A stretch of 56,202 nucleotides of DNA, taken from positions 1 to 56,202 of the forward strand of contig DUQR01000050.1 of the NCBI GenBank assembly GCA_012837715.1, written 5' to 3'. Made by a program: the position numbers and the translations under genes. The notes beneath the pieces are model-generated. The model was not told the DNA's origin and ran no database searches. It saw nothing but the letters and a program-made list of their open reading frames with translations. Shown here in pieces: positions 1 through 8,594 of this stretch. Each line of letters opens with the position of its first letter. The first letter of the stretch is position 1. The DNA is from Bacillota bacterium. GTDB taxonomy: Bacteria > Bacillota > UBA4882 > UBA10575.

Positions 1-1230
1 ACATTCTTCTTCAATTACTTGTTCAGTTCCTTCCGCTGATATTCTCATCTGGCCGTTGATTTCATTACCGAACCTAAATTCAATATCAAACAGATTTTCT
101 CGGGAAATAAGGTCACCTTCGTTGATTTCGTCATCGTCTATGAGCGGCTGATTAATTGTTCCACTATATGTATTGGTTACACCCATATGCTCCTCATAAT
201 AAGTTAGATCAAACTTAAATTCTTCGTTTTCCTCTGACTCTAATCTTGTGACCTCAACCGTCCACATTCCTAAATATACGTCATTTTCGTCAAATACTTC
301 CTTCTTATAGCGCCATGTCCCCTCTCCTGGAGTATAATCTTCTAGTTCAAGTTCAAGGATTAAATCCCAAATCTCTTCTTCAGTGCAAGCAGTATAATCT
401 CTCGCCGGAAGACAGAAAAGGCTGTACCACATCACATGTTCAGTCACATCATCAACAACAGAAAAGATAAGTTCGGCATGGGGCATTAGTTCTTGATTTA
501 GAATGATCGGTAAACGGCCACTCTGGGTAAAACTGTTCCAAGCCGTCTGGGAGTCACTGACCAGTTGTTCACCGGCTTTTTGTAAATGTTCCTCAACCGT
601 AGTAACTTCAATTTGGACTGGGTCGGAAGAAATATCTCCGGCTTTACAAATCAATTCATAAATCCCGGGATTATTACCTGCGGTAAATAAACCGTCTGCG
701 GTGATCTCCCCTGCCCCTTCAGCCAGTATCCATTCAAATTCAACATTTGACATTGCTTGATCGTATTGGTCCATCACCGTAGCTTCAAATTGTACCTGAC
801 TTCCAACCAAAACTTTAGGTTTATCAGGTTTTATAACAATTTTTGTTGGTTTCGAAGGTTCAAGTTTTCCTTTGATAGTGACAGTTACCTTCTGAACAAC
901 TCCATTGGCCGCACAGACTACTTGGCACTCCCCTGCTTCCTTGCCGGCCGTGAACTTTCCGTCCTGTGTAATTTCGCCGAATTTAGCGGGGTCTACCGAC
1001 CATTCAAAAGTAATCCCCTCCATCTTCCTACCATTTTGGTCGTATCCCTCGGCGCTAAATTGGAGAGTTCCTTCGGTATAAACACTATTCTCTCCAGTTT
1101 CGTTAATGATTTTAATTGTTTTAAGGGTAGGCGTTGATGGTTGTTTTGGTGTCTTTTTCGGCCCACAACCGGATAACAACAGAATAATTAAAAGAAATGG
1201 CAATACCCAATAAACAAATTTTCTGTTCAT
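1..1230 (-). CDS. Lipoprotein with two Ig-like (BIG-type) repeats, 3' end beyond the window
   Basis: The reading frame is open from an ATG at 1230 to the left edge (410 codons, no stop), so the C-terminus is missing. The N-terminus is a lipoprotein signal: MNRK, a hydrophobic stretch, then the lipobox LLSGC, so the mature protein should be lipid-anchored on the outer face of the membrane. Two consecutive segments of about 85 residues follow, each with the invasin/BIG2-like pattern (FEA or FSAEGYDQNG, FEW, GEITxDGxFTAG, a closing beta strand). The rest resembles no family I know. GGAGGGG lies 6 bases before the ATG, and a TATAAT-like hexamer lies about 40 bases upstream without a convincing -35 box. 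Function is unknown; a surface or envelope adhesive or structural role is inference from the Ig-like folds. A second lipoprotein at 37.2-38.2 kb has a different domain content. Confidence 0.82.
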   Translation of the reverse strand, partial: MNRKFVYWVLPFLLIILLLSGCGPKKTPKQPSTPTLKTIKIINETGENSVYTEGTLQFSAEGYDQNGRKMEGITFEWSVDPAKFGEITQDGKFTAGKEAGECQVVCAANGVVQKVTVTIKGKLEPSKPTKIVIKPDKPKVLVGSQVQFEATVMDQYDQAMSNVEFEWILAEGAGEITADGLFTAGNNPGIYELICKAGDISSDPVQIEVTTVEEHLQKAGEQLVSDSQTAWNSFTQSGRLPIILNQELMPHAELIFSVVDDVTEHVMWYSLFCLPARDYTACTEEEIWDLILELELEDYTPGEGTWRYKKEVFDENDVYLGMWTVEVTRLESEENEEFKFDLTYYEEHMGVTNTYSGTINQPLIDDDEINEGDLISRENLFDIEFRFGNEINGQMRISAEGTEQVIEEEC

Positions 1231-1295
1231 TGTAATCCCCTCCGCCAATTCATATTTCTTATATTATATCGGTATTTTCTCATATTTCTTGATGG

Positions 1296-1323
1296 CAAAA
1301 AAATAATCCCTTTCGGGATTATT
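1296..1323 (-). terminator. Rho-independent terminator downstream of ytxC
   Basis: On the minus strand a 9-bp stem AATAATCCC/GGGATTATT with a GAAA tetraloop is followed by a run of T. It lies just after the ytxC stop and before the lipoprotein gene, so the two genes are probably separate transcripts. Confidence 0.8.
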
Positions 1324-1329
1324 TCGGGT

Positions 1330-2190
1330 TTATTTTTTCTCCTCTGTATTCCGGCACAATTCGCAATCACGGCAGAAGGTCACCCGGCCGGTAAAGACAT
1401 TCAGAATTGTATTGACAATATTAGTCTTATCTGAATGATGGAGAATAATCCGTTGCGGAGAAAGGGTGATTAACGCGCTCAGCAAAAGATCTTCATACTT
1501 AAGGCCTTCATCCTTGAGATCCCCGAGGACTTTCAGGAGATACTCCTGTTCGAGAGGTTTCTCTTCCTCATCCAAGAGCCGGAATTTCTCCTTTGAATAA
1601 AAGAGGACATGGACCTCCAGGATCTTCGGCTCCTGAATCTCCACGAAATAGCGGAGTAGTTTGATAAATTCCTGGTATTCCTTGTCGGCAAGTAGTTGGT
1701 CAATGGCCTCTTCCAGGTTTTCTTTGAGTTCGGAAAAATAATCCTTCAAGCGGAAACGGAAAAAGCCCTCCAAAAAGATGGCATTGTTCTCACTTAAAAA
1801 GGAGCCGACTTCTTTTTGCACCCGCTTGATCCGTTCCTTTTCGTCGGCCGAAGTCAAGGTGGTGATGGCTTTTTGGGAAAGGAGCTCCGCCTCGGCGGAC
1901 GAAAGATAAGGATGATCAATCCGGATTATCCTCCGCAATAGGTTTTGGGAGACTTCTCCCAACAATAGGTTGGTAACGACCAACGTTAAATTCTGGCGGA
2001 AGGTATCCTCTTCTTTTTTACTGATCCCCTTTTCCGGTTGGCCAAAGGTAAAATTGAGGAATTTGAACTTCCCCATTTTTTCCTCTTCGACTTGGAGCGC
2101 CAAACCTTCCTTTTTCCAGCGGGTGATCTCTTGCTCTAAGTTCGACCTTAAGTCAAAGAGGGACCCGGTACCGATTTGGATCGTGGACAT
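1330..2190 (-). CDS. ytxC: Sporulation protein YtxC family
   Basis: A 286-residue protein matching the YtxC-like family of spore formers. The recognisable part is the central block EGFFRFRLKDYFSEL followed by EAIDQLLADKEYQEFIKLL, RYFVEIQEPK and LEVHVLF, which is the family's most conserved region. There is no signal peptide or membrane segment, so it should be cytoplasmic. Its biochemical role is not established; in Bacillus it is associated with sporulation. The C-terminus carries two CxxC pairs (CRDCELC and nearby), which could bind metal but is not a family hallmark I can vouch for. The ATG is preceded by GAGGGGGG at suitable spacing, and a terminator follows the stop, so it is probably transcribed alone. 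Confidence 0.85.
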   Translation of the reverse strand: MSTIQIGTGSLFDLRSNLEQEITRWKKEGLALQVEEEKMGKFKFLNFTFGQPEKGISKKEEDTFRQNLTLVVTNLLLGEVSQNLLRRIIRIDHPYLSSAEAELLSQKAITTLTSADEKERIKRVQKEVGSFLSENNAIFLEGFFRFRLKDYFSELKENLEEAIDQLLADKEYQEFIKLLRYFVEIQEPKILEVHVLFYSKEKFRLLDEEEKPLEQEYLLKVLGDLKDEGLKYEDLLLSALITLSPQRIILHHSDKTNIVNTILNVFTGRVTFCRDCELCRNTEEKK

Positions 2191-2240
2191 GGTCTACCCC
2201 CCTCGTAAGAGTATTATATGAGGATAAGAAGAGAGGATAT

Positions 2241-2263
2241 ACAGTCCACTTAAAGTAAACTGT
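2241..2263. promoter_or_regulatory. Imperfect 23-bp palindrome upstream of ytxC
   Basis: ACAGTCC-ACTTAAAGT-AAACTGT reads the same on both strands except for the two-base blocks flanking the core. It lies about 50 bases upstream of the ytxC start in a gene-free gap of about 120 bases. The symmetry resembles a dimeric repressor operator, but no regulator is known. The assignment is inference from symmetry only. Confidence 0.3.
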
Positions 2264-2311
2264 CGCGCCGGGCCCTCTTATTTATGTTAAGAGGCGGTTT
2301 TCCTGATTTCG

Positions 2312-4564
2312 TCATAGCCCGCTTTCCCATTTATAGATGAACCCGCTAGAAGATGGCAGGGTAAACCCGCCAAAATGGCCGGTGGTTTTGATCGTCGTCG
2401 GCAGGTCAATGGAATTCTCACCCGCCGGGGGCAGGTCATTAACGCGGTCAATATCGGCCAGTTTCACCCAATAACCGGGTAAAGGAAACTCCAGATCCAC
2501 CATCACCTCATAGGGTTCAAAGTTTAATAAAACCACCATCCGTTCCCATGGTTCCGGGCCGGGGTTGGTCGTCCAGCCGATTACTTTTTTTCCCTGACCG
2601 TATTTTTCCCCCAGCCAGGGCCCTAAAAGCCACGCAAAGGCCCCTTCCTGACAGGGGTCATAGCCATAAATCCGTAGCCCGGGGTAACGTCGGCGTAAAC
2701 GTATTAAGCCCGATGACCACTGGTAGTAATGGTTTTTTTCTAAAAATTCCGGCCAATCCAGATCAATCCGGTTACGCGGACGTTCCACCCCAAATTCCTG
2801 TCCCATATAGATCATGGGCTGTCCCAACGCCACCATGGTGGCGAATAAGCCTAGGCGGGATTTGCGTTCCTTCGCCGGTTCCCAGATTAAACCGTCCCCG
2901 CGGGTAGCCACTTCATAGGGGACGCTGTTCTCATCATGGCTTTCACAGTAGTTTATCACGTTGTTGGTGTGGGCGGCGTAAAAGTCTTTAGAAAAGTAAA
3001 AAATACTCCCCAGATAAGTGGTGGAATCATCGATCCAGTCCCGGAAAACCCCCTCACGGAGTAAGGCTTTTATTTTATCGTGGAAAGCATCGCACCATTG
3101 GGCGTACCCGTTATACCCTTGCAGGTTCAGATCGACCTCGTTCGGCAGGTTTTCGGCGATAAGAATGCAATCGGGTTTAAAGCCCTTGTCCTTGATTTCA
3201 TAAGCCAACCGGTGGAGAAAAGTATGATCCATCCAGGAACTATGGGTGGCATCAAAACGGAACCCATCTACGTGGTACTCCCGGATAAACATCTTACAGG
3301 CATCAATCAGCATATTCTGAACTTCTTCCTTCTCCGTCGCCACCCGGTTCCCCCAGGGGGTTGAACCGGAAAAGTAAAAACCGCCGGGCGTCCCGTCCTG
3401 AATTAATTGCCAGAGCGGGTTAAAATAGTTGGAAGTATGGTTAAAGACCTGATCAACAATGACCGCTAAACCATGTTGGTGGGCGGTGTCAACCAGTGCC
3501 CTAAACTCGTCGCAGGTCCCAAAATCCCGTTCAATGGTCATGAAACCGCTAGGGTCATAACCAAGGCGGTTATCACTGAGGGCGGTCGGCGCTTCTGAAG
3601 TGGGCATTAAGGCTAAGGCGGTAATCCCTAAATCTTCAAAATAACCTTCTTTAATCCGGTGAATCGTGCCGCGAAAGGTCCCCGCAAGCTCCGCCGGAAG
3701 GTCCGGATCTTGATCGGTGAAGCCGTAGACATTAAATTCATAGAGGATCAAGCGGTCGACCGGCGGCGTTACCCAGTCCTGATCATGCCATTGATAGGCG
3801 GATGGATCAATCACCAAACAATCATTCCGGTTGTAGTCGGTGCCATAACGACGGGCATAAGGATCTTGCGCCAGTTTAACCGGTTGTTGTTTTTCGTTGA
3901 GGGGAACACCGCCGACCACTAAATATTGATAGGCGTTCTTCTCCGGATCGGTCGGGTCGGGTAGTTCGGTCCGGAGCAGCCAAAGGTTGGGTTCGTTTTT
4001 ATAACCCAGGTATAACTGCATCGGCAGAAACAGCTCCGGTTCAGGCCGCTCATGGTAGGGCGACTGCCAGTTATTGAAGTTCCCAACCAGGTAAACCCGG
4101 GCTGCCCGCGGGTGGTAAAAACCAAAAAGGGTGGTCCCATCCTGCAAATAAGTGGCGCCCAACATCGCCACCACACCTTCCCCGCGCACATCCGTCTCGG
4201 GTAAGTATTGGTTTTTCCTGACCAAAGGGGCGATCTCGGGAAAAAGATCCCGGACGGAACCGGCCACCACTGCCGGTTTTTGCGGATAAACCTCATTATG
4301 ATGGCTAACGGTCCAAACTTCGGGGCCTAGGTGTTGGCCATAGCAACGTTCCTGTTCCTCCCAAGTTACTTGGGAACCGTTTTTCTCCCCAAATTTAAAA
4401 CAAAAATAGTTCCGGATTTGCTTAAATTCAAATACGGCGCCGTAATCGTCCCAGTCAGTAACCGGGTAGTCCTGATAAGCCTCATTATGTCCGGGATACC
4501 AAAGATGCAAAAAAGGATTTTTAAAATTCAGACTGTACGGGGCATGAATCTTCACGCGGTGCAT
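2312..4564 (-). CDS. GH13 alpha-glucan-acting enzyme (branching-enzyme/alpha-amylase-like) with N-terminal CBM-like domains
   Basis: A 750-residue glycoside hydrolase family 13 protein. The N-terminal 100 residues are beta-rich and look like a carbohydrate-binding module. A CBM48-like segment spans about 143-225 (FYHPRAARVYLVGNFNNW), then the (beta/alpha)8 barrel. The four GH13 motifs are present: VIVDQVFNH (about 368-376), GFRFDATH with nucleophile D438, ILIAENLPNE with acid/base E471, and ESHDEN with D543. There is no signal peptide, so it should act in the cytoplasm on glycogen or maltodextrin. The order CBM48-GH13 with SHDE suggests a branching-type enzyme, but the sequence deviates from canonical GlgB (no RVDAV or AEES), so amylase or transglycosylase activity is possible. 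It is transcribed away from the phosphorylase gene at 5.2 kb, with one small gene between. Confidence 0.85.
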   Translation of the reverse strand: MHRVKIHAPYSLNFKNPFLHLWYPGHNEAYQDYPVTDWDDYGAVFEFKQIRNYFCFKFGEKNGSQVTWEEQERCYGQHLGPEVWTVSHHNEVYPQKPAVVAGSVRDLFPEIAPLVRKNQYLPETDVRGEGVVAMLGATYLQDGTTLFGFYHPRAARVYLVGNFNNWQSPYHERPEPELFLPMQLYLGYKNEPNLWLLRTELPDPTDPEKNAYQYLVVGGVPLNEKQQPVKLAQDPYARRYGTDYNRNDCLVIDPSAYQWHDQDWVTPPVDRLILYEFNVYGFTDQDPDLPAELAGTFRGTIHRIKEGYFEDLGITALALMPTSEAPTALSDNRLGYDPSGFMTIERDFGTCDEFRALVDTAHQHGLAVIVDQVFNHTSNYFNPLWQLIQDGTPGGFYFSGSTPWGNRVATEKEEVQNMLIDACKMFIREYHVDGFRFDATHSSWMDHTFLHRLAYEIKDKGFKPDCILIAENLPNEVDLNLQGYNGYAQWCDAFHDKIKALLREGVFRDWIDDSTTYLGSIFYFSKDFYAAHTNNVINYCESHDENSVPYEVATRGDGLIWEPAKERKSRLGLFATMVALGQPMIYMGQEFGVERPRNRIDLDWPEFLEKNHYYQWSSGLIRLRRRYPGLRIYGYDPCQEGAFAWLLGPWLGEKYGQGKKVIGWTTNPGPEPWERMVVLLNFEPYEVMVDLEFPLPGYWVKLADIDRVNDLPPAGENSIDLPTTIKTTGHFGGFTLPSSSGFIYKWESGL

Positions 4565-4633
4565 TCCTCAACTTCCTTCCCGGCGATCATCAGAATTATC
4601 TTCAGTATACCCCGAACCCGGGTGGCTCAATGC

Positions 4634-4861
4634 TTAATAGGGTGGTCTTTCCCGGAAAGCAAGGGTGGAATGATGTGTAAGCCAGTAGACAAAAAAACCC
4701 CAGAGTGGAAAGAAGAAGGTGATCAGCGCCCAAATTCCCGGTGGTAGGTTGAGCCGGTCCAGGCCATGTTTTTTTGCATCCACGTAAACCGCTGCCGTTA
4801 AATACAGATTGATGAACAAGAGCGCAACAAGGATCAAAGTTAACCAAAATTGCCAAACCAT
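4634..4861 (-). CDS. Small two-helix membrane protein
   Basis: A 75-residue protein with two hydrophobic helices, about residues 5-25 and 42-62, separated by the basic loop DAKKHGLDRLNLPPG. The layout (helix, short charged loop, P-rich entry to a second helix ending in W/Y) recalls PLDc_N-type small membrane proteins, but I do not assign a family. The start is fixed by AAAGGAGG 9 bases before the ATG at 4861. It ends 70 bases before the GH13 gene and could be co-transcribed with it. Function unknown. An overlapping frame at 4602-4856 is not the gene, because it lacks that ribosome site. Confidence 0.6.
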   Translation of the reverse strand: MVWQFWLTLILVALLFINLYLTAAVYVDAKKHGLDRLNLPPGIWALITFFFPLWGFFVYWLTHHSTLAFRERPPY

Positions 4862-4995
4862 CCAGGATAACCTCCTTTGTGATCTTAAATTTTGATTATG
4901 TTAAGCTGGAAATAATTAAAGCTATATTTAGCAGGCCTTTTTATGATATATTAAGAATCAGTTACAGATTATATCTTCTTCTTCGTTCGCTTTAA

Positions 4996-5079
4996 GGAAT
5001 TGTATACTATGTTACTTTTCGCTGGCGCCATCAACTCGGGAATAAGCAAGGTAAAATGTGACGTTAATTATACAATTCC
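4996..5079. repeat. Inverted repeat in the leader of the phosphorylase gene
   Basis: GGAATTGTATA at 4996-5006 is repeated exactly in inverted orientation as TATACAATTCC at 5069-5079, with 62 bases between that include a GGCGCC palindrome. It occupies the gap of about 300 bases between the divergent small membrane gene and glgP, which otherwise holds no ORF. It could be an operator pair, a structured leader or a worn mobile-repeat copy; no consensus decides. Confidence 0.4.
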
Positions 5080-5157
5080 CTAATCTTCTCTGTTTTAACT
5101 TTTTCTCTTCTTTTTATTATCTTCAATTTAAGAGCATTAAATAAGGAGGCTTTTTAA

Positions 5158-6792
5158 ATGGGTAAAGAGAAAAAGGTTCCAGCAGTCGCCTATTTTTGTA
5201 TGGAATTCGGGTTACACCCTGATTTTCCCATCTATTCGGGGGGCTTGGGTGTTCTCGCCGGCGATTATCTGAAAGCCGCCGCTGATGCCGGTTACCCCGT
5301 GGTGGGGGTTGGTATTTTATGGCGCAAGGGTTATACTGCCCAGTATATTAACGACGCAGGTTACCCCTACGATGTCTCTCCGGAGTACAATTATGATTTT
5401 CTCAAGGATACCGGGGTTAAAGTCCAGGTCACCATCAAACAACAGCCGGTAACTTGCAAAGTCTGGTTAACGGATCATTTTGGTAACGTCCCGCTCTATC
5501 TCCTTGATGCCGATTTGCCGGAGAATAAGGAGCCTTGGCTAACCCATTCTCTCTACCGTGGCAGCGGCGATGACCGGATTGCTCAGGAAATCATTTTAGG
5601 CATCGGCGGCCTCCGGGCGCTCCGGGCCCTCGGCTTAGAGATCGACCTGTACCACTTCAACGAAGGCCACGCCGTTCTCGCCGGAGTTGAATTGATCCGG
5701 GAAAAAATCAGCACCGGTCTTTCCTTTGAGCAAGCGCTAAATGCAACCCGGCGGGAGATTGTCTTTACCACCCATACGCCGGTACCGGCGGGGAACGAAG
5801 CCCACCACCACGGCGCCCTTTCCTACGTCGGCGCCTATAACGGTCTTTCTTACGAACAGATGAAACAGATCGGGGGCGATCCCTTCAACATGACCGTGGC
5901 TGGCCTTAAGCTTTCCGCTTTGGCCAATGGTGTTTCCGCCCTGCATGGTGAAACCGCCCAAAAGATGTGGCAACAGGTTGGCGCCGCGGCCCCAATCATC
6001 GCCATCACCAATGGTGTTCACCAAGGAACCTGGCAGGCGGCGAATATTGCCCATGCTTACGCGCAAGCGGAAGGTTTACTCCAGGCTCGCCAGGAGAATA
6101 AAGCAAACTTACTGGCGGAGATTGAGCGCCGCACCGGTCATGTACTTGACCCGAACGGTCTTGTCATCGGGTTTGCGCGGCGGGCCGCCACCTATAAAAG
6201 GGGCGACCTGATCTTCCGCAACCGGGAAGAGATCCTTCCCCTGTTGGAAAAGGGCCGGATCCAACTGGTTTTCTCCGGTAAAGCCCATCCGCAGGATGAG
6301 GGCGGTAAAAGCATGGTAGCGAGTATTGTGGCTTTTGCCCGGGAATTTCCCGGGAAGGTTGTTTTCTTAGAAAATTACGACATGAGGCTAGGAAAGATCT
6401 TGACCAGTGGTTGCGATGTGTGGTTGAACAACCCCCAACGGCCTCAGGAAGCCAGCGGCACTTCGGGAATGAAGGCCGGTATGAATGGGGTTCTTAATTT
6501 CAGTACTTTGGACGGCTGGTGGGTGGAAGGTTGCGCCCACGGAAAGAACGGTTGGCAGTTTGGCGACGGTTACGTCGGTCCCGACCAGGACGATCATGAT
6601 TTACACGCTTTGTTCCATGTTTTGAAGAATGAGATTTTGCCCGTTTATGAACAGGACAAGGCCAAATGGGTAAAAATGATGCGTGCCAGCATCAAAACCT
6701 GCACGCAACAATTTTCCGCCCGGCGGATGGTGGATGAATACTATGACCGTCTCTATCTTCCTCTGGTCGCCGCGGAACGGAAAATTTCTTAA
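5158..6792 (+). CDS. glgP: Alpha-glucan phosphorylase (GT35)
   Basis: A 544-residue member of the short alpha-glucan phosphorylase family. It cleaves terminal alpha-1,4-glucosyl units of glycogen or maltodextrin with inorganic phosphate to give glucose 1-phosphate, using PLP. Diagnostic segments are YFCMEFGLHPDFPIYSGGLG at the N-terminus, HFNEGHA (about 166-172), HTPVPAGNE, TYKRGDL, and GTSGMKAGMNG, whose K439 is the expected PLP lysine, followed by LDGWWVEG. It starts directly at the catalytic core and lacks the extra N-terminal domain (DUF3417) of longer relatives, so it is near the minimal size. AAGGAGG precedes the ATG. A small hydrophobic gene follows 62 bases downstream, then a terminator. 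With the divergent GH13 gene it forms a glucan storage or utilisation module. Confidence 0.93.
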   Translation: MGKEKKVPAVAYFCMEFGLHPDFPIYSGGLGVLAGDYLKAAADAGYPVVGVGILWRKGYTAQYINDAGYPYDVSPEYNYDFLKDTGVKVQVTIKQQPVTCKVWLTDHFGNVPLYLLDADLPENKEPWLTHSLYRGSGDDRIAQEIILGIGGLRALRALGLEIDLYHFNEGHAVLAGVELIREKISTGLSFEQALNATRREIVFTTHTPVPAGNEAHHHGALSYVGAYNGLSYEQMKQIGGDPFNMTVAGLKLSALANGVSALHGETAQKMWQQVGAAAPIIAITNGVHQGTWQAANIAHAYAQAEGLLQARQENKANLLAEIERRTGHVLDPNGLVIGFARRAATYKRGDLIFRNREEILPLLEKGRIQLVFSGKAHPQDEGGKSMVASIVAFAREFPGKVVFLENYDMRLGKILTSGCDVWLNNPQRPQEASGTSGMKAGMNGVLNFSTLDGWWVEGCAHGKNGWQFGDGYVGPDQDDHDLHALFHVLKNEILPVYEQDKAKWVKMMRASIKTCTQQFSARRMVDEYYDRLYLPLVAAERKIS

Positions 6793-6854
6793 AACAGAAA
6801 TTGGTCTGCATTTACCGCCCGGCGCTGGAGAAAATAAGACCGGGAGGTGTGAGG

Positions 6855-7022
6855 ATGAAGAGCACCACCACCAGTTGGGTTGTGACCGGCTTGGGTGCGG
6901 TGGTCTCCGGGCTGGGGGCAACCATGCGCCAGAGCCGTCTCGGTACGGGGATCCTCGGTTTCGGTCTGGCGCACGTGGTTTTAGGCGTTTTAGATATGCT
7001 CCGCCCCCAGCCCAACAAGTAA
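6855..7022 (+). CDS. 55-residue glycine-rich hydrophobic protein
   Basis: The ATG at 6855 has GGGAGG ending 7 bases upstream, which fixes a 55-residue product rather than longer frames without a ribosome site. The sequence is mostly one glycine-rich hydrophobic stretch (WVVTGLGAVVSGLGATM, then GTGILGFGLAHVVLGVLDML) with a basic R-S-R break, suggesting one or two short membrane helices. It lies between glgP and a strong terminator, so it is probably co-transcribed with glgP. I cannot assign a function. Confidence 0.6.
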   Translation: MKSTTTSWVVTGLGAVVSGLGATMRQSRLGTGILGFGLAHVVLGVLDMLRPQPNK

Positions 7023-7036
7023 CATTTCCCTAAAAA

Positions 7037-7074
7037 ACAAAGTGGCCCACCACTCCGCCACTTTGTTTTTTTTT
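7037..7074. terminator. Bidirectional terminator between the glgP unit and glyS
   Basis: A 10-bp perfect stem ACAAAGTGGC/GCCACTTTGT with a 10-base loop is flanked by a T run on the plus side and by A residues (T on the minus strand) on the other. It can end the plus-strand glgP transcript and the minus-strand glyS transcript. Confidence 0.88.
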
Positions 7075-7081
7075 ATTTTAT

Positions 7082-8401
7082 TTAACCCAGTTTTTCCCGG
7101 AGATAAGCAACCAATTCATCAACGGCAATCCGGGTCTGGGCCATCGTATCCCGTTCCCTGACCGTCACTGTCCGGTCTTCCGGCGACTGAAAATCCACGG
7201 TCACACAGAAGGGGGTGCCCACTTCATCCTGCCGACGGTAACGACGGCCGATGGACTTGGCATCATCATATTCGGTGTTCCAATAACGGCGCAACTCCCC
7301 ACTGATCTCCTTGGCCATACTCTGCAAAGGTTCTTTCCGGGAAAGAGGAAGCACCGCCACTTTGATCGGGGCAATTTCCGGATGGAAACGCAGCACAACC
7401 CGGGTCTCATCTTTATCCGGTTCTTCATGGTAAGCGTCAACTAAAAAGGCCAACGTCGCCCGGTCAGCTCCCGCCGACGGTTCGATCACATAGGGGATAT
7501 AATGCTCGTTGGTTTCCTGGTCGAAATAATCCAGTTTATTTCCACTGTATTCGGTATGACGTTTTAAATCAAAATCGGTGCGGTTGGCAATCCCCTCCAG
7601 CTCCGACCAGCCCATCGGGAAGTAGTATTCAATGTCGATACAGGCTTTGGCATAATGGGCCAACTCTTCCGGATTGTGGGGTCGCAAGCGCAGACGATCC
7701 GGATTGATGCCTAACTCTTGATACCAGTTGTACCTGACCTCCACCCAATGGCGGTAACATTCTTCATCGTCGCCAGGTTTGACGAAATATTCGATCTCCA
7801 TCTGTTCAAATTCCCGGGTCCGGAAAGTAAAGTTACCCGGTGTGATCTCATTCCGGAAGGATTTTCCGATCTGACCGACCCCAAAGGGCAATTTCTTTCT
7901 GGTCGTGGTGAGGACATTGGCAAAATTAACAAAAATCCCCTGGGCAGTCTCGGGCCGCAAGTAAACCACAGCGGCTTGGTCTTCCACCGGCCCCATAAAA
8001 GTCTTAAACATCAGGTTAAAATTGCGGGCTTCGGTTAATTCGCCGCCACACTCTGGACAGACGTTAGTCGTTAAGTGGTCGGCCCGGAACCGCTGCTTAC
8101 ATTCTTTACAATCAACCAAGGGGTCGGTAAAGCCGGCTAAATGGCCACTGGCTTCCCAGACCCGGGGATGCATTAGGATACTGGCGTCTTGACCAACCAT
8201 ATCCTCCCGCTGCCGAATCATCCGTTGCCACCAAGCCTGTTTCACATTGTTCTTCAGTTCCACCCCGAGTGGTCCGTAATCCCAACAACTATTTAAACCC
8301 CCATAAATCTCACTACTCGGAAAGATAAAACCCCGTCTTTTCGCTAAAGACACAATCTTCTCCATCGTGGTGGTGGCGGTCGGTGTTTTTCCGTTCTTCA
8401 T
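7082..8401 (-). CDS. glyS: Glycyl-tRNA synthetase, single-chain dimeric type
   Basis: A 439-residue class II aminoacyl-tRNA synthetase that charges tRNA-Gly. It is the single-polypeptide (alpha2) type, not the bacterial GlyQ/GlyS tetramer. N-terminal [13 protein letters not shown] and [12 protein letters not shown] are typical, as are [21 protein letters not shown] (motif 2 region) and [10 protein letters not shown] (motif 3). An inserted CKEC...CPEC zinc-binding pair follows DPLVDCK. The C-terminal anticodon-binding domain ends with [17 protein letters not shown] lies 8 bases before the ATG. A 118-bp dispersed repeat lies immediately upstream, ending about 20 bases before the start codon. 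Confidence 0.95.
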   Translation of the reverse strand: MKNGKTPTATTTMEKIVSLAKRRGFIFPSSEIYGGLNSCWDYGPLGVELKNNVKQAWWQRMIRQREDMVGQDASILMHPRVWEASGHLAGFTDPLVDCKECKQRFRADHLTTNVCPECGGELTEARNFNLMFKTFMGPVEDQAAVVYLRPETAQGIFVNFANVLTTTRKKLPFGVGQIGKSFRNEITPGNFTFRTREFEQMEIEYFVKPGDDEECYRHWVEVRYNWYQELGINPDRLRLRPHNPEELAHYAKACIDIEYYFPMGWSELEGIANRTDFDLKRHTEYSGNKLDYFDQETNEHYIPYVIEPSAGADRATLAFLVDAYHEEPDKDETRVVLRFHPEIAPIKVAVLPLSRKEPLQSMAKEISGELRRYWNTEYDDAKSIGRRYRRQDEVGTPFCVTVDFQSPEDRTVTVRERDTMAQTRIAVDELVAYLREKLG

Positions 8402-8420
8402 CGTTCGTTCCTCCTAATCT

Positions 8421-8538
8421 GGGCTTTTTGCGTTGTCCTTTGCCTTAACAATTCCAATACAATATATCGATCGCTAAATTAAGTCAAACTCTATATATTG
8501 TATTGGAATCCTTTTTAGTGGTTGCAACCCAAAAGTTT
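8421..8538. repeat. Dispersed palindromic intergenic repeat, copy A
   Basis: About 118 bp starting GGGCTTTTTGCGTTGTCC and CCAATACAATATAT, with the inverted inner block ATATATTGTATTGG and a degenerate far arm CCTTTTTAGTGGTTGCAACC. It is in the opposite orientation to copies B (19441) and E (48305). It fills the gap between the SpoIIM-family stop and the glyS ribosome site. Flanking ATCT occurs on both sides, which may be a target duplication. No coding capacity. Confidence 0.75.
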
Positions 8539-8594
8539 TTATCTAGTCCCCGCTTTATACGATCCTCTTTTAAAAGTTTACTCCAAAAGCGCTT

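Noticed and set aside
757-1137. 126-codon plus-strand frame over the left lipoprotein
   Set aside because: It is antisense to an intact lipoprotein frame with a lipobox, Ig-like repeats and ribosome site; it has none of its own.
4602-4856. 84-codon frame overlapping the small membrane gene
   Set aside because: It starts at TTG without a suitably spaced ribosome site, while the 75-residue frame has one and reads as a two-helix protein.
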